NCBI GenBank assembly: GCA_017379955.1
Contig: JAFNVE010000054.1
Span: 1 to 12,893 of the forward strand
Reading direction: 5' to 3'
Length of the DNA: 12,893 nt
Source of the DNA: Tidjanibacter sp.
GTDB lineage: Bacteria > Bacteroidota > Bacteroidia > Bacteroidales > Rikenellaceae
Below the pieces are notes generated by a model. That model saw nothing but the letters and a program-made list of their open reading frames with translations, was not told where the DNA came from and ran no database searches. The position numbers and the translations under genes are program-made. Each line of letters starts with the position of its first letter. Position 1 is the first letter of the stretch. Of this stretch, positions 8,378 through 12,893 are shown piece after piece.

Positions 8378-8407
8378 CAAAGATAGTAATTTAATTCAAA
8401 ATGCAAA
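8378..8407 (-). promoter_or_regulatory. Bacteroidota-type promoter for the flippase-dut row
   Basis: On the minus strand a TATCTTTG box (8385-8378) fits TAnnTTTG fully, and a TTTG box (8407-8404) lies 18 bp upstream. This matches the -33/-7 promoter of the Bacteroidota primary sigma factor. The expected start is near 8370, giving a ~65-nt leader before the ATG at 8306. The -33 box lies inside the terminator stem of the upstream gene. Confidence 0.65.
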
Positions 8408-8432
8408 AGAGTAGCGGACTCTTTTGCATTTT
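8398..8432 (-). terminator. rho-independent terminator of the glycosylase gene
   Basis: Perfect 15-bp inverted repeat AAAATGCAAAAGAGT (8398-8412) and ACTCTTTTGCATTTT (8418-8432) with a 5-nt loop. On the minus strand the stem ends in TTTT. The stem starts inside the glycosylase stop codon (8431-8433). It could also act on the plus strand. Confidence 0.8.
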
Positions 8433-9033
8433 ACAACACCCCCTCTTCGCGGAACATCTTGTGATAAAATTCCGCCTTCTTTTCGAGTTTCAGCGGGTAG
8501 GCTCTCGATGATGAGGGCATTCGCCATAGGCGCATCACTCGGCCCTCAACCTCGAACTCCGCACAACTGCCCACAGTAGGCTCTGAGCAACCAAAGGTGC
8601 TAATAATCACATCGGTAGCCTTTTGGCCGGTGGTCACTATTGCGTGGCAGTCGGGTATCTCGGCAAGCAGGGCGCGCAGGTCGGTCGGGGTGACCACTTC
8701 GAGAAACTTATCGCTCGCATTGCCCTGCAATCGGCGCACCTCGCGGGCGGTGTCGTAGATGGCAATCCCTCGCTCGGTGCAGAAGTCGATAATGGTCTGC
8801 TGGTCAAACTTTTTCGCCCCCGCAACCTCAAAGTGGTGTCGGTCGCCAAAAAAAATGTGCCCCACGATACGCCACATATCGTTTATCCAATTTGGGTAGA
8901 AAAACTCCATCGACCACCTCTCGTGCGGAGGAGGGAAACTGCCGAGCATCAGCAACTTAGCCCCTGCGGGAAGGAAGGGCTCCAAGGGGTGTCGCTCGAT
9001 AGGTTTGCTGTTGTTCTCCATAGTTGCGCTCAT
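8431..9033 (-). CDS. uracil-DNA glycosylase superfamily protein
   Basis: Predicted DNA-repair glycosylase of the UDG superfamily (about 200 aa from this start), probably removing deaminated bases; exact substrate unknown. Motif 1 is LMLGSFPPPHERW followed by EFFYPNWINDMW, the G-S-F-P...FYPN..N..W layout of Mug-like and hypoxanthine-type members. The middle carries IAIYDTAREVRRLQGNASDK and AIVTTGQKAT. Motif 2 near the C-terminus is RMPSSSRAYPL.LEKK, equivalent to LPSTSPA in related enzymes. The UDG family 1 catalytic motif GQDPYH is absent. The frame continues upstream to 9222, but that part is Cys/Phe-rich, unlike the family, and crosses the divergent promoter region. Start taken as ATG 9033; ATG 9021 (MENNSKP) is equally possible. 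Convergent with nothing, it ends in its own terminator. Confidence 0.82.
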   Translation of the reverse strand: MSATMENNSKPIERHPLEPFLPAGAKLLMLGSFPPPHERWSMEFFYPNWINDMWRIVGHIFFGDRHHFEVAGAKKFDQQTIIDFCTERGIAIYDTAREVRRLQGNASDKFLEVVTPTDLRALLAEIPDCHAIVTTGQKATDVIISTFGCSEPTVGSCAEFEVEGRVMRLWRMPSSSRAYPLKLEKKAEFYHKMFREEGVL

Positions 9034-9044
9034 TTGATGTAGAA

Positions 9045-9052
9045 CAAAAATA
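9045..9052 (-). promoter_or_regulatory. possible -7 box for the glycosylase gene
   Basis: Minus-strand TATTTTTG fits TAnnTTTG, but no TTTG box is seen at the proper distance upstream, where there are only T-rich runs. The transcript would have a leader of only ~5 nt to ATG 9033 or ~17 nt to ATG 9021. The position is plausible but the AT-rich setting makes chance likely. Confidence 0.3.
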
Positions 9053-9072
9053 GAAAAAAATGCGCAGAAAAA

Positions 9073-9103
9073 TTTGGCGATAAGAAAAAAGGCTCTATAT
9101 TTG
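9073..9103 (+). promoter_or_regulatory. Bacteroidota-type promoter for the ABC/GntR operon
   Basis: TTTG (9073-9076), a 19-bp spacer and TATATTTG (9096-9103) fit the TTTG / TAnnTTTG promoter exactly. The start of transcription should fall near 9108-9112, leaving a ~90-nt leader before the ATPase ATG at 9199. An inverted repeat covers the predicted start site. Confidence 0.72.
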
Positions 9104-9104
9104 C

Positions 9105-9128
9105 GGTGTAATACATCACTAATACACC
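9105..9128 (+). promoter_or_regulatory. candidate operator of the YtrA-type repressor
   Basis: GGTGTA (9105-9110), 12 bp, TACACC (9123-9128): a perfect 6+6 inverted repeat starting one base after the -7 box. From memory, B. subtilis YtrA recognises an inverted repeat of the AGTGTA...TACACT type with a similar spacer. The half-site similarity and the position over the start site suggest the GntR protein encoded at 10823-11191 represses its own operon here. This is inferred, not shown. Confidence 0.6.
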
Positions 9129-9147
9129 TCCGAATAACTGACAAACC

Positions 9148-9181
9148 ATTACTTGTTTGCCTCTGTTGGGGAGCAGGTAAT
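9148..9181 (+). promoter_or_regulatory. possible leader stem-loop before the ATPase gene
   Basis: ATTACTTG (9148-9155) can pair with CAGGTAAT (9174-9181) over 8 bp with one G-T pair. An imperfect GC-rich inner stem (around 9160-9173) adds to it. It sits between the operator and the ribosome-binding region. Stability was not computed, so treat it as weak. Confidence 0.3.
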
Positions 9182-9198
9182 ATAAATAGGATTAATTT

Positions 9199-10041
9199 AT
9201 GAAGATGATCTCTTTTAACCAACTCGGTTTTAGGTATCGCCTTGGGTCACAGGTCTTTCGCGACTTCTCGATGACCCTCTCACCCGGCCACGTCTACGGT
9301 GTTCTCGGAGAAAACGGTGTGGGAAAGAGTACCTTGATGAAACTCGCCTCGGGTGTACTGATACCCACGGCGGGAAGTGTCACGATTGATGGCCGTGAAG
9401 CCTCGCTCCGAGAGGAGTCAACGATGGCCAAAATCATCTATCTGCCCGAGGAGTTTTCGCTCCCCGCCCTCACGCTCGATGAGTTCCGCAAGGTGACCAC
9501 CCCCTTCTACCCCTCGTTCTCTGACGAGAGTTTCGAGGAGTGTTGCAGGGTGCTCGATGTGGTGCGCGACAGGCGACTCGACAAACTTTCGATGGGTCAG
9601 CGCAAGCGTGCCTACCTCGCCTTTGCCTTTGCGTGTCGTGCGGAGTGGCTCTTGCTCGACGAGCCTACCAACGGTCTTGATGTTGCTGCCAAGGAGGCGT
9701 TCCGTCGTCTGGTGGCTCGCTATGTAGATGAGGGACAGAGCATTATCATCTCCACCCACTCGGTGCGCGAGATTGACAGCCTCATCGACCACCTCATAAT
9801 CCTCGACCGCAAGGGTATTGTTCTCGATGCCTCGATAGGTGAGATTGGCAACCGTCTGCGCTTTGGTCGTTGCTCGGCCGAGGAGGAGCCTCTCTACTCG
9901 GAGAGCACTCTCGCAGGCACTTCGGGCGTTGTGGTAAACACTACTGACGAGGAGAGCCCTGTCGATATCGAGATGTTGTTTATGGCGTCGCTCCGTTCCA
10001 CCGAGCGTCTGCGCAGGTTGTTTAACACTAAAACCGAATAA
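9199..10041 (+). CDS. ABC transporter ATP-binding protein (YtrB-like)
   Basis: Cytosolic ATPase of an ABC exporter, 280 aa, first gene of the operon. Walker A GENGVGKST (37-45), signature LSMGQRKR (130-137), Walker B LLLDEPTNGLD (151-161) and switch His187 in ISTHS are all intact, so it should hydrolyse ATP. At the Q-loop position the sequence reads IIYLPEEFSLP (79-89), with Glu where most ABC ATPases have Gln. I recall the same PEE in related Bacteroidota and YtrB-like proteins, so it is probably a family trait. The ~70 residues after the core (210-280) are an accessory tail. Start ATG 9199, behind an A-rich AGGATTAATTT leader; ATG 9205 is a possible alternative. It is 2 bp from the membrane-protein gene, its presumed partner. 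Substrate unknown. Confidence 0.92.
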   Translation: MKMISFNQLGFRYRLGSQVFRDFSMTLSPGHVYGVLGENGVGKSTLMKLASGVLIPTAGSVTIDGREASLREESTMAKIIYLPEEFSLPALTLDEFRKVTTPFYPSFSDESFEECCRVLDVVRDRRLDKLSMGQRKRAYLAFAFACRAEWLLLDEPTNGLDVAAKEAFRRLVARYVDEGQSIIISTHSVREIDSLIDHLIILDRKGIVLDASIGEIGNRLRFGRCSAEEEPLYSESTLAGTSGVVVNTTDEESPVDIEMLFMASLRSTERLRRLFNTKTE

Positions 10042-10043
10042 CG

Positions 10044-10805
10044 ATGAAGACTATTATAGCATACGCGCGCAAACACTACAAAGAGATGCGCCGAAACTAC
10101 CTTTCGACCTTTGCGGGGCTCTTTCTGATTGCCTTCTGTCTGCCGCTGGCCTTTCGCGCAATGCTCGGCACAACCTCCGAGTTTGGCGACGAGGTGCTGT
10201 TGTGCCTGGCGTGGGCTTCGGTACTTATACTTACCGCCAACGCCTTCCGTGAGTGGTGCACCGAGGGTTACGACTCCCTCTGCCTGACCCTCCCCGTGAG
10301 TATCAATAGCAGATTTATCTTTCAGGCGGTTAGTTCGCTGGTGCTCAGTATGGTAGCCACTCAGTTCTTCTTCTGGCTCTCCTACTTTGCGTGGGAACTC
10401 TTTGCCGACTTCAACTGTATGGTGCTGATTGGCGACGAGCCTATTAATATAATGTATCGCCTTGCCATTACGCAGGTGGCTGTCCACTCAATCTGCTGCT
10501 TGTGCTTTGCTCGTGGCGGTCGTTCTCGCACTACCTCGTGGGTAGGGCTTGTGGCAGGCTTTGCGCTCTTCTTCTTCCTGCTCAATCTGCCCGAGGCGGC
10601 AGGCTGGGTGTCGGATAGCAGCAGCACCTTCCCCAATGTCGAGAACCGTATGGAGATTGTTGGCGAGCATTGGCAACTCTCCCTGCCCAACCGACCTCTC
10701 GGCAGCCTGACCGAACTTGTTCAGTTCCTCTCGGGGGCCTCGATTGTTGGTGCTTTCTATGTGTCGGCTTGGCTGAGCCTCAGAGAGCGTGAGTCGCTTA
10801 AATAA
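10044..10805 (+). CDS. ABC-2-type transporter membrane protein
   Basis: Probable transmembrane partner of the ATPase encoded 2 bp upstream; 253 aa with about six hydrophobic segments: 23-41, 51-68, 93-117, 139-157 (weaker), 165-182 and 227-246. The N-terminus is a basic amphipathic stretch (YARKHYKEMRRNY) before the first helix, as in ABC-2 permeases. The second helix is followed by REWCTEGYDSLCLTLPVSINSRFIFQ. Its LxLPVS...RF pattern is common in this permease type and probably forms the coupling region. There is no large extracellular domain. Hydrophobicity and position support the call; I did not recognise a specific named family. Cys is unusually frequent (residues 32, 54, 72, 80, 125, 151, 152, 154). 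Confidence 0.8.
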   Translation: MKTIIAYARKHYKEMRRNYLSTFAGLFLIAFCLPLAFRAMLGTTSEFGDEVLLCLAWASVLILTANAFREWCTEGYDSLCLTLPVSINSRFIFQAVSSLVLSMVATQFFFWLSYFAWELFADFNCMVLIGDEPINIMYRLAITQVAVHSICCLCFARGGRSRTTSWVGLVAGFALFFFLLNLPEAAGWVSDSSSTFPNVENRMEIVGEHWQLSLPNRPLGSLTELVQFLSGASIVGAFYVSAWLSLRERESLK

Positions 10806-10822
10806 TTAAATTTGTGAGCGTT

Positions 10823-11191
10823 ATGACGATGATATTCAGTGACGAAAAACCTATCTGGCAACAGATATATGATATGGCGGGCGACCGAGTCCTCTCGGGC
10901 GACTTCCGCGAGGGGGAGCGTGTGCCCTCGGTGCGCGAGGTGGCTGCCGAGATAGGTGTCAACCCCAATACGGTGATGCGCTCCTACGAGCGATTGCAGA
11001 TGGACGGCATCTTCGAGAGCCGCCGTGGTATCGGACTCTTCTGCTCGGTCGGTGCGCGTGAGAAGATACTTGCCACCCGTCGCGAGAACTTCTTCTGTGA
11101 GCAACTGCCCGCACTCTCGGAGCGTATGAAGCAGTTGGAGATTGAGCCCGAACAACTTGTAGATGAACTAATTAAAATCAGACAACAATGA
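10823..11191 (+). CDS. GntR-family transcriptional regulator, YtrA subfamily
   Basis: Short GntR repressor of about 122 aa. The winged helix-turn-helix domain is preceded by the typical KPIWQQIYD (residues 9-17). Next comes L.GDFREGERVPSVREVAAEIGVNPNTVMRSYERLQMDGIFESRRGIGLF, where PSVREVA...VNPNTVMRSYE is the recognition region and RRGIGLF the wing. Only ~45 residues follow, ending in a helical dimerisation tail. There is no FCD, UTRA or aminotransferase domain, and this size and layout define the YtrA subfamily, whose members usually control adjacent ABC-transporter genes. Three starts are possible: GTG 10814, ATG 10823 and ATG 10829. I chose 10823; 10829 would give MIFSDEKPIW, closest to relatives. 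The stop overlaps the next gene's start (ATGA), indicating translational coupling. Likely autoregulator through 9105-9128. Confidence 0.9.
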   Translation: MTMIFSDEKPIWQQIYDMAGDRVLSGDFREGERVPSVREVAAEIGVNPNTVMRSYERLQMDGIFESRRGIGLFCSVGAREKILATRRENFFCEQLPALSERMKQLEIEPEQLVDELIKIRQQ

Positions 11192-11535
11192 AACGAAGCA
11201 TAAAAGTATTACTCTGGGTGGCAGCCATCAACCTGCTCCTTGTCTATACCATACAGTTTTTCGCCTACCGCAACGAGAGAGCGATGCGCGAGGCAGTCAG
11301 CCCCGTCCTCAACCAAGCAATGGCCGAGGGCGTGGAGAGCGTGAGAGTTGAGGGTACAATCGACGCTCAGCAGAAGGATATGTTCACCGACTATCTGGAA
11401 AAACCATTTCTCTTTTTGGATATCTATGGCAACAAACAGGCGATTCCCGAAATGGAGTATTCGGAGGGCGAGTTGGTGGTTAGGATAAACCCCGAGGCAA
11501 AGGTTTTGTGGCACAATCATAAAGTGGAGGAGTAA
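11188..11535 (+). CDS. small membrane-anchored protein, unknown function
   Basis: 115-aa protein I do not recognise. MKRSIK is followed by one hydrophobic segment (7-26, LLWVAAINLLLVYTIQFFAY) without an evident signal-peptidase site, so it is probably an N-terminal anchor. The remaining ~88 residues should then lie in the periplasm. They start with a helical stretch (RNERAMREAVSPVLNQAMAEG) and continue as probable beta strands (SVRVEGTID, FLFLDIYGN, ELVVRINPEAKVL). No cysteine, no lipobox and no known motif were seen. Its ATG overlaps the regulator's TGA (ATGA) and its stop lies 3 bp before rlmN, so it belongs to the operon. It may be an accessory part or sensor for the ABC pair; that is a guess from position only. 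Confidence 0.75.
   Translation: MKRSIKVLLWVAAINLLLVYTIQFFAYRNERAMREAVSPVLNQAMAEGVESVRVEGTIDAQQKDMFTDYLEKPFLFLDIYGNKQAIPEMEYSEGELVVRINPEAKVLWHNHKVEE
11526..11532 (+). promoter_or_regulatory. strong Shine-Dalgarno for rlmN
   Basis: GGAGGAG sits 6 nt before the rlmN ATG and lies within the last codons of the upstream gene. It is a near-perfect anti-16S match, unusual beside the weak, A-rich start regions of the other genes here. It also supports the chosen rlmN start. Confidence 0.6.
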
Positions 11536-11538
11536 GAT

Positions 11539-12561
11539 ATGAAAGAGAGACTTTTTGGTAAGACACTCAGTGAGTTACAACAGGTAACAACTGCACTCGG
11601 TATGCCCAAGTTCACCGCAGGGCAGATTGCGCAGTGGCTCTACAAGCGCGGCGTGCGCTCCATAGACGAGATGACTAACCTCTCGCTCAAAAATCGCGCC
11701 CTGCTCGCCGAGCACTACGACCTCGGACTTGCCGACCCCCTCACCTGCTCCACCTCTGTCGATGGCACCAAGAAGTATCTCTACCCCGTGCTTGATGGTC
11801 GCCACGTGGAGTCTGCATATATCCCCGATGGTGACCGCGCAACCCTCTGCGTATCCTCTCAGGCGGGTTGCAAGATGCGCTGCGCATTTTGTATGACGGG
11901 TCGTCAGGGCTTTGGTGGCAACCTCTCCACAGGCGAGATTCTCAACCAGATGGCCTCACTCCCCGAGCGCGACACCCTCACCAATATAGTATATATGGGT
12001 ATGGGCGAGCCTCTCGACAACCTCGACAATGTGATGCGCTCCCTGGAGATTATGACCGCCGATTGGGGTTACGGGTGGAGTCCTACCCGCATCACCCTCT
12101 CCACCGCGGGTGTTATCCCCGGACTGCGTCACTTCCTCGCCGAGAGTAATGTGCACCTTGCCGTGTCGCTCCACAACCCCTTCCCCGAGGAGCGCAAGGA
12201 GATTATGCCCATCGAGAATGCCTACCCGATAAAAGAGGTGGTCGAACTGCTCCGCAAGCACGATTTCAGCCACCAGCGCAGGGTTAGTTTTGAGTATATC
12301 GTGTTGAAGGGTCGCAACGACAGCCCCGCACATATCAAGGAGTTGTGCCGACTGCTTGGCGGACTGAGTTGCCGCATCAACCTCATCCGCTTCCACGCCA
12401 TCCCCGACTCCCCCTTTGTCAGCCCCGACCTGGAGACCGTCACCCGCTTCCGCGACACCCTCACCCGCAAAGGTCTGATGACCACCATCCGTGCCTCGCG
12501 CGGTGAGGATATTCAAGCCGCCTGCGGCTTGCTATCTACAAAAAAGACATCTAATCGGTAA
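11539..12561 (+). CDS. rlmN: dual-specificity RNA methyltransferase RlmN
   Basis: Radical-SAM enzyme that methylates C2 of adenosine in 23S rRNA (A2503, E. coli numbering) and A37 of some tRNAs. 340 aa, close to the family norm. The iron-sulfur cluster motif CKMRCAFC gives Cys111, 115 and 118. TLCVSSQAGC (102-111) includes Cys104, equivalent to the E. coli auxiliary Cys118. MGMGEPLDN (153-161) is the SAM-binding motif. The methyl-carrying cysteine is Cys329 in RASRGEDIQAACG. ITLSTAGVIPG and VSLHNP are also typical. The start follows a strong Shine-Dalgarno. The final residues TKKTSNR and the stop are encoded by the left end of a palindromic repeat (12539-12665), yet all catalytic residues lie upstream, so activity should be intact. 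It is last in the ABC/GntR operon, only 3 bp after the preceding gene. Confidence 0.97.
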   Translation: MKERLFGKTLSELQQVTTALGMPKFTAGQIAQWLYKRGVRSIDEMTNLSLKNRALLAEHYDLGLADPLTCSTSVDGTKKYLYPVLDGRHVESAYIPDGDRATLCVSSQAGCKMRCAFCMTGRQGFGGNLSTGEILNQMASLPERDTLTNIVYMGMGEPLDNLDNVMRSLEIMTADWGYGWSPTRITLSTAGVIPGLRHFLAESNVHLAVSLHNPFPEERKEIMPIENAYPIKEVVELLRKHDFSHQRRVSFEYIVLKGRNDSPAHIKELCRLLGGLSCRINLIRFHAIPDSPFVSPDLETVTRFRDTLTRKGLMTTIRASRGEDIQAACGLLSTKKTSNR

Positions 12562-12665
12562 ATTTGGTGTTGCGGGTGCTTCCGAGATTGCTCACATACG
12601 TCAAGTATGCTCGCAACCTCAGAAACACCTGCGCCTAAAATTTCCTCGATTATATGCCTTTTTTG
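12539..12665. repeat. palindromic element, copy 1
   Basis: A 127-bp imperfect inverted repeat with two 61-bp arms, about three quarters identical by hand alignment, around a 5-nt loop (12600-12604). The outer ends are CAAAAAAG / CTTTTTTG, then a CATnTAATCG block. AAATTT marks both arms (12560-12565 and 12638-12643), and the apex is CATAC/GTATG. The left end overlaps the last 23 bp of rlmN, including its stop. No open frame of note; it shares blocks with copy 2. Confidence 0.75.
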
Positions 12666-12673
12666 GGGTGCTT

Positions 12674-12796
12674 ACGAAGCCATCTGGCTTGTAAATTTTG
12701 CACTTCCCTTGTGAGTCAAATGCTCATTTACTTTAAGTAAACTCCGCTTTGCCTCCCTTCGCGAAGCCCAAAATTTCCTAAGCCATATGACTTCGT
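12674..12796. repeat. palindromic element, copy 2
   Basis: A 123-bp imperfect inverted repeat with the same plan as copy 1. The outer ends are ACGAAGCCATCTGGCTT and, on the other strand, ACGAAGTCATATGGCTT. AAATTT lies in both arms (12693-12698 and 12771-12776, again exactly 84 bp from outer edge to outer edge). The apex is TTTAC/GTAAA around TTTAA. Shared with copy 1 in the same orientation: GTAAATTT, TGCTCA...TAC..., AAGTA..CTC, and AAAATTTCCT. The copies are 8 bp apart. Confidence 0.75.
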
Positions 12797-12798
12797 GA

Positions 12799-12826
12799 AT
12801 TCAAAATTCAAGATTCAAAATTCAAA
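12799..12826. repeat. heptamer ATTCAAA repeated four times
   Basis: Units ATTCAAA, ATTCAAG, ATTCAAA, ATTCAAA run without gaps, starting 2 bp after the palindromic element. There is one substitution in 28 bp. It is AT-rich and noncoding, and copy number may vary between strains. Confidence 0.8.
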
Positions 12827-12834
12827 ATAGGATA

Positions 12835-12869
12835 AAACCTGAGAGTGGTATCGAACCACTCTCAGGTTT
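12835..12869. terminator. strong terminator after rlmN and its repeats
   Basis: Perfect 15-bp inverted repeat AAACCTGAGAGTGGT (12835-12849) / ACCACTCTCAGGTTT (12855-12869) with loop ATCGA, then GTTTTG. On the minus strand the stem is followed by a T, giving TTTTATCC. It can therefore end the plus-strand rlmN operon and perhaps also transcripts entering from the right, so I read it as bidirectional. Confidence 0.78.
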
Positions 12870-12893
12870 GTTTTGATAGGGCGGATAGGAGTA

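Larger units (their letters stand above)
12562..12893. other. gene-free region downstream of rlmN
   Basis: 332 bp without a credible gene. It contains most of palindromic copy 1, all of copy 2, the heptamer array and the terminator. The last 24 bp after the terminator show nothing I can interpret. Confidence 0.7.

Noticed and set aside
9034..9222. N-terminal extension of the glycosylase
   Set aside because: It would cross the divergent promoter, operator and the ATPase start, and it lacks similarity to the family.
12515..12530. Perfect hairpin AAGCCG-CCTG-CGGCTT as a terminator
   Set aside because: It lies inside rlmN over the conserved Gln-Ala-Ala-Cys-Gly-Leu codons and has no T-run; the pairing may simply follow from codon choice.
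12491..12694. 67-codon plus-strand open frame at the end of rlmN
   Set aside because: It reads out of frame through rlmN and then through the palindromic repeat; there is no start signal.
12799..12826. CRISPR-like array
   Set aside because: The units are 7 bp without spacers, so this is a simple tandem repeat.
12843..12861. tRNA T-arm look-alike on the minus strand (GTGG TTCGATA CCAC)
   Set aside because: The seven-base loop fits a T-loop, but the stem extends to 15 bp in total, with no acceptor, D or anticodon arms around it. It is a terminator.

Overview
The window looks like a chromosomal stretch of a Bacteroidales bacterium with moderately high GC, perhaps close to Alistipes/Rikenellaceae (the genus is an inference). 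The pointers are: the Bacteroidota-type promoter pairs TTTG / TAnnTTTG; the rbfA-LolC/E permease pair; a flippase-dut pair; a Big_5 'CANI' lipoprotein; a PorT-like beta-barrel protein; and a YtrA-type GntR/ABC cassette. No phage, IS transposase, CRISPR array, rRNA or tRNA is visible.

Left part (32-8306, all minus strand, read right to left): a promoter at 8378-8407 and a strong 5'-leader hairpin at 8325-8369 precede a row of housekeeping and envelope genes. These are an oligosaccharide flippase, dut, holB (DNA polymerase III delta'), folK, a large Ig-like lipoprotein, an outer-membrane beta-barrel protein, rbfA and a LolC/E-type permease. Gaps are mostly 2-72 bp. The exception is 128 bp between dut and holB, which holds a hairpin, possible repeat remnants and a weak candidate promoter. 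The row joins nucleotide and folate metabolism, replication, ribosome maturation and envelope biogenesis.

Middle (8431-9198): a uracil-DNA glycosylase-superfamily gene on the minus strand ends in a rho-independent terminator, and the next promoter overlaps that terminator. A divergent control region follows. It carries a well-formed plus-strand Bacteroidota promoter with a GGTGTA-N12-TACACC inverted repeat over the expected transcription start.

Right part (9199-12561, plus strand): a tight five-gene operon of ABC ATPase, ABC-2-type membrane protein, YtrA-family GntR repressor, a small membrane-anchored protein of unknown function, and rlmN (23S rRNA/tRNA m2A methyltransferase). The inverted repeat at the promoter and the repressor inside the operon suggest autoregulation, as in other YtrA systems.

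The 332 bp after rlmN contain no gene. They hold two tandem, same-orientation copies of a ~125-bp imperfect palindromic element, then four copies of a heptamer, then a strong terminator. The first element reaches into rlmN and supplies its last seven codons and stop. This repeat family is the most unusual structure I found.
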